DNA from: Emydura subglobosa
Taxonomy: Eukaryota; Chordata; Testudines; Chelidae
Direction of reading: 5' to 3'
Length of the DNA stretch: 64,000 nt
NCBI GenBank assembly: GCA_007922225.1
Contig: ML680053.1
Coordinates: 13,337,877-13,401,876 of the forward strand
In this document: piece by piece, positions 47,201 to 51,162 of the stretch
Layout of the letters: every line of letters starts with the position of its first letter
Position numbering within the stretch: position 1 is the stretch's first letter
Translations under genes and position numbers: made by a program
Notes under the pieces: model-generated
The model's database searches: none
The model's input: only the letters and a program-made list of their open reading frames with translations
What the model was told of the DNA's origin: nothing

Positions 47201-50058
47201 ACAGTTAAGGATTAGACATGGTTGTGTAAAGACTCTAGATAATTTTATAATTAACTTATCGTTCCCGTGCCATCATGGAGGTTACAGTAGGATTTTTTAG
47301 TGATGGCCCAAAACACTGAAGTTGATGGTAGTTCTGCTGCAGCATTTTGGACCAATGCAGTAGATAACTGTAGTTTGTGAATAAAGGATGTCACAGATAC
47401 CACAGTAATCAGCCTGGTTTCAAAACCTAAATGATAGATTTCTTCACCATACCATTATTTTACACTGATACTATTCAACACACTCAAACTCAGTTTACAA
47501 TTCCTTTGCTCAATTTTAATTATATTGACATTTTAATTATAGAGCCGCTTTCATTGGTACATCTCCAAGCCTTTTGCAAATGAGGATAAATGTCTTTATC
47601 CCTACTTTACAGAGAGAAAAAATGACTTATGTGAAGTCACTCAGCACATTAGTGATGGAGCCAGAAACAAAATGAATGTTTTCCTGACTCCTACTCCAGT
47701 GTCTGCAGCTCACACTGCCTCTCAGTTTGATTTGGGAGTTCTTTCCTAACATAAAATACACGTGAAAGATTGGCAAAATCTCACTGAAATATTGGGCAGG
47801 CTCAAACTGTGACTGCCACTACCTTCGAACTATGCTCTTTTCCCATAATTACTAATCAATAATTATCCATTAAATAACCACTTAATAACATAACACACCA
47901 CAATGGCAACCAGTGCAGGGTAATGTCAGGACCTTTCAAAACATAGATTACTGGAGCTGTGCAAATCCTTCCCAGTTTATTTCCAAATGGATTTGCAATC
48001 TTTATCAGTTTGGTGGGGCCTGATATCCTAAAAAGTCTGGCTTCAAAGAACCCAGTTTTACTATCTCACCGCAAACCTAATGTCACATTTAAGTTTGCAT
48101 GAATGCTCCGGTATTCTCATAGGTTCTCTGGAAATGGAAGTGGGAGAAGTGAGCCATTTGGAGAATGACATGTGACCTGTCCAATTCAGCCTTTCCCAGC
48201 AAACAATGCACCTATGAAAAGCAGCGTCCTAATATTTGTCGGTATCCACATTATTATAATAAATCTGGGGTGAGATCCTTAGGCCTGGGCAAAAGGGCTG
48301 GAGGTGTATCATGGGGCCCTGGGTCTGGATGGGGGAGAAGTCCCATAGTGCAGGCCCTGTCAAAGATAGCTGCTTTCTGAGGCCTTTCTTGCAAGCTGTG
48401 TTGTAGAGGTATGCTGGGGGTGTAGCTGCAGCAGATAGTGCTGCAGAGATCCCAGGCAGTGCTGTAACCCTAGGACAGCCCTGGGATGCTACCAAAACAG
48501 GCGCCCAGTACTATCTCAGTTATGCTGGGGGCCTCTCCAGCCGCCAGATCAGCCCAGGATTAGGAGGGTATTAAAACAGTTTCCTCCCTCACACCCCAGG
48601 AGATCTGTGATGTGCCTCTAATAGGCACAGTGCAGAATTTCACCCATGGTATTTAAGGACAGGCTATTTGAAAAGGGCGTAGCTCCTGGTTTGATAGACC
48701 TGATCAGTGAAAAGCTGGCAGAGAACAAGAAGCCAAGATGGGTTCACTTGAATATAGTCCACAGATTACTCACGTGCGATATGCACTGCCTGATCTGAAA
48801 ATCCATCAACTGTTTTTTCCCCCCCAGATAATTGTGTAGGACTAGGTTATGTTGCAACATAATAATAGCACTTATACAGGGCTCTGTGTTTCCAGTGTGC
48901 TATTATTTAATCTGTCCACATGACATCCTTGTGAGGTAGGTAAATATTTGTGTTCCTTTTACTATAGATGTGGAAAATGGGACAAAGCCTGGTTATGAAA
49001 TGAATTTAAACCAGGAGTAAGTCCACTGAAGTCTATACAGTTACAGGGCTATATTTTCAAGCCCAGTAATAGCCCCTTTGTGTGTAAGGGGGTCATAATC
49101 CAGCCACAAATCGCCAATAGAGAATTTCCTTGACACAGGGGAATTCCATAATGACACCTCTGTGCCACTACTAGGTTGTAGTTAGGCAGACTCGGCTTAG
49201 AAAGGGATGTGGTAAAGCTGTACTACACTATGTCAGTTCTCCATTGGCAAAGGGTCCCTGCAATGGAGAATCTGTCCCATAGTGCTGGAAAGCCAGTGTA
49301 AGTGAGATCAGATGAACACAGTGGTCCTGATTATGACATCACTTATACCAGGATAAGCCTGGTGTTAACTCCATTGCCCTCAGTGGAATTATTCCAGATT
49401 CGCAAGTAAGTGAGCAGGGAATTGGGGCCACCAAATCACTCTGAGATCCAGATTAGAACTCAGGAGTTCCTGGCTCTTAGCCCCATGCTCAGTCCATTTG
49501 ACTGTGTCATCTCATTGTCTGGCTTTATAAGAAAAAGTAAAACAGCATAATGAAACATGATGAGACCTCAATTCAATGGAAGAGACATTCATTTTCAAGT
49601 TTGGGTACCCACTAGGAACTTGGAGAATATAAAGAAACAGTGGCTCACAGTCTAATTCAGTATATAATCCTAAATGTTCCCATACATGCACTGGTACACT
49701 GCATATGGATTTGGACAGACGCTTTTGCACAACAATCACTATAATGCAAAGCTTTGGATGATTTAATAGTCCAACTGCATTTATCTTCCTACTGCTTTGC
49801 TGAGCAGGTCTGCATTTCAAGCCCCAGTGATCAATGATACTGCTGTGTAGTCATATGAAAGCAATTTATGCCTCACTCTACTTACTGTCATAAGATTAGC
49901 TGTGGATGGCTAATAGAGATTACACAGTATATTTTACCATCAGCATTTATGCTTTCCAGGTTCAGCCTTATCCTTCTAAAGAGATGCTGGAGAAAACGAT
50001 ACAAGACTACATGAACTGGAAAGCCTACAAATCTCTGCTGATCCATGAACCCCATTAG
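2231..50058 (+). CDS. CNBD2: CNBD2-like cyclic nucleotide-binding-domain gene, 3' portion (6 exons)
   Basis: A host gene reconstructed from six short exons: 2231-2291, 10403-10472, 13394-13452, 17920-18153, 39918-40052 and 49960-50058. All have AG acceptors and the five internal donors are GT. Phases agree at every junction (0/0, 1/1, 0/0, 0/0, 0/0). The joined frame gives about 218 residues. It resembles the C-terminal half of vertebrate CNBD2 as I remember it: ITKD..S.IYVIK.G...VL, then a [15 protein letters not shown] strand-turn, SDGAE..IISKE-type strand and helix, and YPSKE..NWK.YK at the end. CNBD2 (CRIS in mouse) is a cAMP-binding protein of male germ cells, linked to spermiogenesis and flagellar bending. 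Upstream exons, including the first CNB domain, are outside the window or unrecognised. A CNBD2 paralogue is possible. No RNA evidence is available. Confidence 0.7.
2494..3222 (-). mobile_element. CR1 LINE 3' end, reverse orientation
   Basis: The plus strand begins with the reversed CR1 tail 'agactttaaggccagaaggg', then 'catctagtctgacctcttgca'. It runs through reversed 3' UTR and the last ORF2 codons, ending near 'tctcccctcagccttcattt' and 'aggctaaacaagccaagctcc', the reverse of the GLFSLKKRR-like ORF2 region. The 5' end is truncated, as is usual for CR1. Many indels; no usable frame. Confidence 0.8.
4740..5165 (-). mobile_element. L2-like LINE fragment, reverse orientation
   Basis: Minus-strand translation gives broken pieces of an L2-clade ORF2 C-terminal region. 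[11 protein letters not shown] segment lies near 5080-5125. In another frame, near 4990-5065, there is a [14 protein letters not shown] segment followed by HRQCITPVL. These correspond to the conserved SRLDYCN..L, LQ.VQN.AARL and H.TPVL.SLHWLPV blocks. At least one frameshift lies between them. Truncated at both ends. Confidence 0.7.
5675..5745 (+). mobile_element. CR1 LINE 3' terminus fragment
   Basis: About 70 bases match the classic CR1 tail: 'atacagaaggtcagtctagg', then 'tgatctggtggccccttctg' and 'atttgactctatga'. Only the 3' terminus remains. Confidence 0.6.
7335..8045. repeat. Repeat with inverted tRNA-like pair (copy a)
   Basis: Same family as 15698-17079. Shared blocks include 'aaaactagccaatgggaaat' near the left and 'gcacctcaaggattaggtgg' plus 'aatccctttgtgaatctagg' at the right. 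Inside, 7690-7730 resembles a tRNA promoter (CCAGTGGTTAGGGC, then GTTCAAATCCC). At 7750-7787 a second such unit runs on the opposite strand (TTGAAC..AACCTAGCCACTGGGA). No protein frame. Classification unknown. Confidence 0.5.
9421..9759 (+). mobile_element. Probable solo LTR
   Basis: A 339-bp unit starts TGTTACAAAC and ends TTGTTACA, so it has TG...CA ends. It is flanked by TATAT (9416-9420) and TACAT (9760-9764), a 5-bp target duplication with one mismatch. A TATA-like box TATAAAAG lies at 9501. There is no adjacent gag or pol. Orientation is taken from the TATA box. It could instead be an unrelated promoter-like sequence. Confidence 0.45.
10403..10472 (+). CDS. CNBD2: CNBD2-like exon B (70 bp)
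   Basis: Acceptor TTTCTTTCAG ends at 10402; donor GTAAGT starts at 10473. Twenty-three codons plus one base read [20 protein letters not shown] and then FRH. With the preceding exon this completes a CNB beta-hairpin (..[12 protein letters not shown]), the same position as the ..SKGSCEVLRLL segment of CNBD2. It ends in phase 1, which the next exon accepts. Confidence 0.7.
10878..10985 (+). repeat. MIR-like SINE head fragment
   Basis: A tRNA-derived SINE promoter region, 'ggcagcatggtatagtagaa' followed by 'ggcactgcattgggagtcagg', as in MIR/CORE-SINEs. The B box and core are eroded. Confidence 0.45.
11385..11410. repeat. (AG)n microsatellite
   Basis: An uninterrupted AG dinucleotide run of about 13 units, immediately left of the tRNA-like pair at 11417. 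Confidence 0.9.
11417..11535. repeat. Inverted tRNA-like pair (copy b)
   Basis: A plus-strand tRNA-like unit at 11417-11475 has an A-box-like TAGCCTGGTGTCTAGGACAC and a B-box-like GATTCAAGTCC. It is followed directly by a reverse-oriented unit at 11488-11535 (ATTCAAACCTGGGTCTTCC, then CCCTAACCACTGG). The same module occurs in the repeats at 7335 and 15698. Neither unit would fold as a functional tRNA. Confidence 0.55.
11660..12110 (+). repeat. MIR-like SINE with L2-type tail, interrupted
   Basis: The core and tail ('ctcagctgtggcccagggtg', then 'aactctttggggcagggctg') stop at about 11783. The remaining tail resumes near 12071 with 'gtagcataatggggctctg'. The interval is the MITE at 11784-12072. 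The tail corresponds to the L2-type 3' end also seen at 39664 and 61585. Confidence 0.55.
11784..12072. repeat. Long-stem palindromic MITE
   Basis: The ends carry 'atatgtctacactgg' and 'gctgtgtagatgtactcc', related to the Harbinger TIR GTCTACAC. Two internal arms (about 11822-11905 and 11955-12035) are imperfect reverse complements, for example 'cagggcttgggctattgggg' against 'gccctgaaacccaagcccta'. Transcribed, it would fold into a long hairpin. Inserted in a SINE tail. Confidence 0.55.
13394..13452 (+). CDS. CNBD2: CNBD2-like exon C (59 bp), weakest of the set
   Basis: Acceptor AATTACAG ends at 13393; donor AG/GTACTC at 13453. The first two bases complete the split codon from exon B, then 19 codons read [19 protein letters not shown]. 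Both phases fit neighbours (1 in, 0 out) and the frame is open, unlike frame 0. I cannot align this loop to remembered CNBD2, where the region is longer and variable. The call rests on splice sites and phase. Confidence 0.5.
14165..14350 (+). repeat. tRNA-like SINE unit 1
   Basis: Shares 'tggtatggcactctgtcccc', 'agacattgatgaatctgctg' and a tRNA-like segment with the unit at 14441. An A-box-like stretch is TTAGCTTATGCAGTAG near 14257 and a B-box-like GGTTTGATCCA lies at 14300-14310. Looks like a Pol III-derived SINE; family not assigned. Confidence 0.55.
14441..14612 (+). repeat. tRNA-like SINE unit 2
   Basis: Second copy of the unit above, about 275 bases downstream in the same orientation. 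It has 'tggtgtggcactgtatcctt', 'agagattgatgagtctgcta', 'ttagctcatgcagtat' and a B-box-like GGTTTGATCC at 14576-14585. Diverged from unit 1 by scattered substitutions and indels. Confidence 0.55.
15362..15620 (-). repeat. MIR-like SINE with L2-type tail, reverse
   Basis: Reverse orientation: the tail complement comes first ('ttggggacctatctttctag', 'gcacagtgcaaacacacaga'), then 'gaggttaagtgatttggcca', 'aaggtcacatgggaaatgtg' and 'cagagccagaaatttaactc', the complement of the core and tRNA-like head. Confidence 0.6.
15698..17079. mobile_element. Unclassified 1.4-kb inverted-terminal repeat element (copy c)
   Basis: The left end 'gggtgggatccacaaagaga' is matched by the reverse complement of the right end, 'gggtgtgatccatgaaggta', giving imperfect terminal inverted repeats of roughly 25 bp. 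The interior has no transposase. It holds two tRNA-like inverted pairs (16362-16485 and 16597-16731) and a later MITE at 15945-16228. Fragments of the family also occur at 7335-8045, about 45113-45190 and about 52150-52215. Probably a non-autonomous DNA transposon. Confidence 0.55.
15945..16228. repeat. Harbinger-type MITE nested in repeat
   Basis: Ends 'ggccaggtctacact' and 'agtgaagacataccct' are inverted and match the TIRs of the Harbinger copies at 28619 and 54977 (GGCCTGGTCTACAC / GGGTATGTCTACAC). TAA lies on both sides (15942-15944 and 16229-16231), the expected 3-bp target duplication. CG-rich interior with GTCGAC motifs as in the full-length element, so it is likely an internal deletion derivative. 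Confidence 0.7.
17920..18153 (+). CDS. CNBD2: CNBD2-like exon D (234 bp)
   Basis: Acceptor CATTTTGGCAG ends at 17919; donor GTAAGT at 18154. All 78 codons are open, starting REPGSQEV. The first two thirds are polar and probably a disordered linker rich in Gln, Lys and Glu. The last 15 residues, [15 protein letters not shown], form the CNB strand and turn leading into the phosphate-binding cassette, equivalent to YVKVHTVEQGEIL in CNBD2. It ends in phase 0, and the next exon supplies the Gly of the FG pair. An alternative upstream acceptor is possible, so the 5' boundary is less certain than the 3' one. Confidence 0.7.
18718..18841. repeat. Palindromic MITE
   Basis: The left end 'gggccacattctgac' pairs with the right end 'tatcagaatctggacac', and the centre near 18771-18790 is the near-palindrome 'ccattcacttcagtgggtct'. 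No coding content. Confidence 0.5.
20684..20815. repeat. Harbinger-related MITE
   Basis: Starts 'ggcctggtctacacaccg' directly after TTAA, the same terminus as the left TIR of the Harbinger at 28620. It ends in the complementary 'gtgtggacac' region followed by 'ttatactggttt'. The interior is partly palindromic (tactgg...ccagta). Confidence 0.5.
21565..21990 (-). repeat. MIR-like SINE with L2-type tail, reverse
   Basis: The reversed tail ('gcccctgttgagattgggtc', 'gcagtatacaaacataccgt', 'agaagcttacaatctaggca') leads into reversed core (about 21700-21750). A spacer at 21780-21870 intervenes. The reversed head follows ('gcagagcctggtgttgaatc'). Confidence 0.6.
25411..25597 (-). repeat. Gypsy 3' LTR
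   Basis: 187 bp with TG...CA ends (TGTCATGTAC to CCATTACA on the plus strand), flanked outside by ATAAC. Partner of 28431-28613. Confidence 0.85.
25598..25608 (-). other. Gypsy polypurine tract
   Basis: On the minus strand the sequence abutting the 3' LTR is AAAGAGGGAGA, an all-purine stretch in the position required for plus-strand priming. Confidence 0.7.
25700..26780 (-). pseudogene. Gypsy integrase region (degenerate)
   Basis: Minus-strand frames show a zinc-binding motif (HEGH..., then CEHC near 26640-26735). The rve core follows, with a DYFSRYIEI segment (first catalytic Asp, about 26480-26510), a DNGP.FT segment (second Asp, about 26360-26390) and an E-containing [10 protein letters not shown] helix (about 26265-26295). 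So the D,D,E residues remain recognisable. Several stops and frameshifts interrupt it. Downstream, a proline- and acid-rich tail runs to about 25700. It would have inserted cDNA into the genome. Confidence 0.7.
26779..27887 (-). pseudogene. Gypsy RT (C-terminal part), RNase H and connection
   Basis: Three open pieces follow each other on the minus strand. At 27645-27887, RT palm: [11 protein letters not shown] carries the catalytic (F/Y)xDD box, followed by LNKEKC.F and IKFLG. At 27210-27641, RT thumb and RNase [10 protein letters not shown], then [17 protein letters not shown] in place of DAS..G.G, and [16 protein letters not shown]. At 26779-27150, connection: VVADTLSW (for VADALSR). A stop at the 27642 junction and others separate the pieces. 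Non-functional. Confidence 0.8.
27925..28330 (-). pseudogene. Gypsy gag remnant
   Basis: Around 27990-28110 the minus strand reads [20 protein letters not shown], then [10 protein letters not shown] and FIRALHTLA. This is the conserved retrotransposon-gag core (F.P..N..YER..F..R.Q...E....FI..L..LA). Stops and an indel precede and follow. Reading on past about 27905 it passes directly into RT sequence, with protease missing. Confidence 0.65.
28413..28430 (-). other. Gypsy primer-binding site candidate
   Basis: The minus-strand sequence directly inside the 5' LTR begins TGGTGTCTGGAGTAAA. TGG matches a tRNA 3' CCA. The priming tRNA could not be identified. Confidence 0.5.
28431..28613 (-). repeat. 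Gypsy 5' LTR
   Basis: 183 bp, TGTCATATAC to TTCTATTACA on the plus strand, flanked outside by ATAAC at 28614-28618. Aligns along its whole length with 25411-25597. Confidence 0.85.
29007..30813 (+). pseudogene. Harbinger Myb/SANT-like DNA-binding gene, two exons, broken
   Basis: Exon 1 starts at ATG 29007. Residues about 8-80 form a Myb/SANT-like (trihelix-type) domain: [20 protein letters not shown], then the helix ending [18 protein letters not shown] frameshift after about 29268 moves reading to the frame with [12 protein letters not shown] and an acidic run (29380-29430). Donor GTAAGG at 29515; acceptor TTCTGTAG at 30369; exon 2 begins DTWALAQP in the frame shared with copy 2. Exon 2 has a frameshift near 30438 and TGA stops at 30553 and 30598, then [13 protein letters not shown] and a basic C-terminus to 30813. 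In this superfamily the protein binds TIRs and helps the transposase enter the nucleus. Confidence 0.75.
30895..30931. terminator. Convergent poly(A) signals of Harbinger genes
   Basis: AATAAA at 30895-30900 serves the plus-strand Myb-like gene. TTTATT at 30926-30931 is AATAAA on the minus strand for the transposase gene. The same pair is present near 56637-56675 in copy 2. Confidence 0.65.
31150..32276 (-). pseudogene. PIF/Harbinger DDE transposase (DDE_Tnp_4), broken
   Basis: Likely start ATG at 32276 ([10 protein letters not shown]), the same start as copy 2. Residues run through an HTH-like N-terminal region ([19 protein letters not shown], then FRVGKSTVG). The catalytic domain follows: [10 protein letters not shown] (first Asp, about 31668), [12 protein letters not shown] (second Asp, about 31560), then [15 protein letters not shown], the [16 protein letters not shown] helix (catalytic Glu) and VLHNVCE. 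Reading is broken by TAA at 31647-31649 with a frame change, and by a small deletion near 31595. It would have cut and pasted the element; now inactive. Confidence 0.85.
32840..32994. repeat. Palindromic MITE
   Basis: The left end 'ggggctgattattcact' is matched by the reverse complement of 'agtggaggatcaggccc' at the right. Internal 'gcactcattttacacag' pairs loosely with 'ctgtgcaaaatgagtatg'. Non-coding. Confidence 0.5.
35753..36872 (+). mobile_element. CR1 LINE with RT remnant
   Basis: Begins within the RT domain ([16 protein letters not shown]) and ends at a typical CR1 3' tail ('tcccttccagccctacagtt', 'ctatgattctt'). 35900-36265 is one open stretch containing [17 protein letters not shown] and the catalytic FADDTKLGG box (near 36022), then KDKCKVLHL. 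Later pieces include RPQLEFW (for RP.LEYC) and [10 protein letters not shown]. 5'-truncated and frameshifted, with stops. Dead copy. Confidence 0.85.
36929..37054. repeat. Palindromic MITE with perfect 14-bp ends
   Basis: TGGCCCCAATCCTG at the left and CAGGATTGGGGCCA at the right are exact reverse complements. Internal 'gtgcttaaatttaagcatgg' is itself palindromic. Lies between the CR1 tail and an L2-type tail. Confidence 0.65.
37055..37205 (+). repeat. L2-type LINE/SINE 3' tail
   Basis: 'agacttaaagctctctgagg' then 'cagggactgtgg' and 'ctaggactgtggggtcctga' correspond to the 'gtaagctctttggggcaggg ... cacaatggggtcctg' tail shared by reptile L2-type elements. Ends in an A-rich tract. Confidence 0.5.
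37904..38072. repeat. MITE with about 40-bp imperfect TIRs
   Basis: Left 'ggccaaaaatttcaaaagtg' and right 'cacttttgaataacttggcc' are inverted. The match continues inward (tagtgatttgggg / ccaaaatcagtcc). No coding content. Confidence 0.6.
39537..39775 (+). repeat. MIR-like SINE with L2-type tail, near full length
   Basis: A B-box-like GGTTCTAATCCC at about 39570, core 'agctgtgtaaccttgggcaa' and 'tgcctcaggcttccctgtct', then tail 'agattgtaaactctttgggc' ending 'tatggggcccagttgctatt'. It ends about 140 bases before exon E. Confidence 0.7.
39918..40052 (+). CDS. CNBD2: CNBD2-like exon E (135 bp)
   Basis: Acceptor TTTTTATAG ends at 39917; donor GTAAGT at 40053. Forty-five open codons: [45 protein letters not shown]. 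This is the last part of the CNB beta-roll and its hinge helix. The strand [14 protein letters not shown] corresponds to SLGNELIRIRKEIF in CNBD2. The phosphate-binding cassette, usually FGE followed by R.A, is here FGL with no Arg at the expected place, so cAMP binding by this domain is doubtful. Phase 0 at both ends. Confidence 0.75.
41625..41865. repeat. MITE-like palindromic sequence
   Basis: Left 'aatgtctgcgcagcaaaaac' and right 'ttcctgtgtggacctaacc' are weakly inverted. Internal 'gctagcctacctgagata' and 'agctggatacaagctagc' also pair. CG-richer than the flanks. Confidence 0.4.
42340..42770 (-). mobile_element. L2-like LINE fragment, reverse
   Basis: Minus-strand translation gives [13 protein letters not shown], then [13 protein letters not shown], and [16 protein letters not shown]. 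This matches the L2-clade ORF2 segment K.TELLV...V.LG.I.D..LSF..HI that follows the RT palm. The conserved SRLDYCN part downstream is eroded. Confidence 0.65.
43105..43260 (-). repeat. MIR-like SINE, reverse
   Basis: Contains 'gggaggtattagctccattt', 'tacagatgggaaactagagg' and 'cacagagagggtagatgact', then 'ctaaacactggaccatcct', the reverse complement of core and tRNA-like head. Confidence 0.55.
46554..46639 (+). repeat. 85-bp direct duplication, copy 1
   Basis: Identical to 47556-47639 except for a 2-base AG length difference in the 'cagagagag' run. The identity ends at 'gtgaagtca', after which unrelated LINE-like sequence (to about 46710) follows. Confidence 0.85.
47556..47725 (-). repeat. 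Reverse MIR-like SINE containing duplication copy 2
   Basis: 47556-47639 is the second copy of the duplication. Here the sequence continues naturally into the rest of a reversed SINE ('gtcactcagcacattagtga', 'tggagccagaaac', 'ctgactcctactccagtgtc'), so this is likely the parental copy. Confidence 0.65.
49323..49430. repeat. Palindromic MITE
   Basis: The left end 'ggtcctgattatgacatc' is loosely inverted against 'cagggaattggggcca'. The centre 'actccattgccctcagtgga' is the near-palindrome shared with other elements here. Confidence 0.45.
49960..50058 (+). CDS. CNBD2: CNBD2-like terminal exon F (99 bp with stop)
   Basis: Acceptor TTATGCTTTCCAG ends at 49959. Thirty-two codons then TAG at 50056-50058: [32 protein letters not shown]. 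The YPS(K/D)E start and the NWK.YK..LL helix align with FPSDEDMCQ...SWNIFRKDLLQLL in CNBD2. Human CNBD2, as I recall it, continues about 80 residues further. Here the frame stops five residues after the helix, so this lineage has a shorter C-terminus or uses an alternative exon I did not find. Confidence 0.72.
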   Translation, partial: VQPYPSKEMLEKTIQDYMNWKAYKSLLIHEPH

Positions 50059-50164
50059 CCATTTGGAAGTTGATGGAAACTTCAAGAGTTCAGAAGCTTA
50101 AAAAAAAATATCAAGACCAAAGTATAATTTAATACTTGTTTAAAAAACATCTTGCATAGTGAGG

Positions 50165-50211
50165 GTGTGTGTGTGTGTGTGTGTGTGTGTAGCGGGGGGG
50201 GGGGGGGGGGG
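50165..50211. repeat. (GT)n followed by an 18-G run
   Basis: GT repeats at 50165-50190, then AGC, then 18 consecutive G at 50194-50211. It lies in the presumed 3' UTR of the CNBD2-like gene. The G run length may be affected by sequencing. Confidence 0.85.
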
Positions 50212-50381
50212 TTTTGTTACAACAATTCCACTGATTTGCTTCTTAGGTGTATGTGTTTGTAAACAAATATATGCTACAGACATTTTTGTTGTTGTTGTTT
50301 TCAAATTGGTTGCTGCAAATGCTTCCCTGTAAAAGTGCCTTTCATTTGAACCCTGCAGTATTTCATTTCCTTTTGGAGCAT

Positions 50382-50387
50382 AATAAA
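50382..50387 (+). terminator. CNBD2: Candidate poly(A) signal of CNBD2-like gene
   Basis: AATAAA 324 bases after the stop codon, the first canonical signal downstream of it. No cleavage-site evidence. Confidence 0.5.
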
Positions 50388-50923
50388 ATGCAAGAATTCA
50401 TTAAGTCATCTGAAGGCAATTTTCAATTATGAAAATACAATTTAAATAAGGGGGAGAGGAGTCTTTGAAGATGACAAAAGTGGAAAGTGATTGACACACT
50501 CAGTTGTCATCTGGAATCAATTTCACACTTGGAGAAAAATACCTCAGCTAAGGAAAGATCATCTGTCAGCAGGAGACAAATTGCAGGGAACGGGGGAGGG
50601 AGATAGAAAGTAAATCCAAGCTTAGGCAGAATATCCAGGAGCCAGAATGCCTTTAACAAGGCAAAAATCAAAACCTCCTGAATATAAATACTAAACATTG
50701 TTGCATGGGCAACCAGAGCAAACATGGAAGAATTAGGGGACTATAAATAGCAGTCCAAATCTTCCAGTCCTTCCAGTGTCTTATTCAGGCACAATGCTAA
50801 TGAACTTCCAGGATAGCTTGTCTATGTAATTTCTGTGAAGTTTCTCACAAAGTTTTAAAGCTGCTGAATAACAAACTGGTTTACATTTAGTGTAAATAAT
50901 ATTAATAATGAATTATAATAGTG

Positions 50924-51154
50924 TAGTGTTCTCAAGCAATGTTCCAAGGACCCCTAGTGATCTGGGAAGCAGTTGCCACTAGTCTGCAGAGCTAGTGGGT
51001 CACTTAAGGCTAGTTCCTTCTTATTTCCAGCTGTTAAAAGACATGAAAAATGCACTAGATCCTTTCCTAATGTGCCAAATGGATGGGGAAAGGGAAGTTG
51101 TCTGTGTTAACAAATGGGAGGTGGTTCCATTAAAACCTGGTTTGAGAAATCCTG
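50924..51154. repeat. Old hAT-type MITE
   Basis: The left end TAGTGTTCTCAA and the right end TTTGAGAAATCCTG are inverted and match hAT ends (CAGGGGTTCTCAA). Flanks TAATAGTG (50916-50923) and TAATAATA (51155-51162) agree at 6 of 8 positions, consistent with an eroded 8-bp target duplication. Confidence 0.55.
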
Positions 51155-51162
51155 TAATAATA

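Larger units (their letters stand above)
40053..49959 (+). other. CNBD2: Intron of CNBD2-like gene (9.9 kb)
   Basis: GTAAGT to GCTTTCCAG. It contains a MITE-like palindrome, L2, reverse SINEs and an 85-bp duplication. 40053-41624, 43261-46553 and 47726-49322 include vertebrate-repeat scraps (reversed SINE about 48865-49010; element-c fragment about 45113-45190; a repeated block about 44800-44960) but no recognised exon. The 203-codon frame at 44357 lacks any family motif. Confidence 0.5.
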
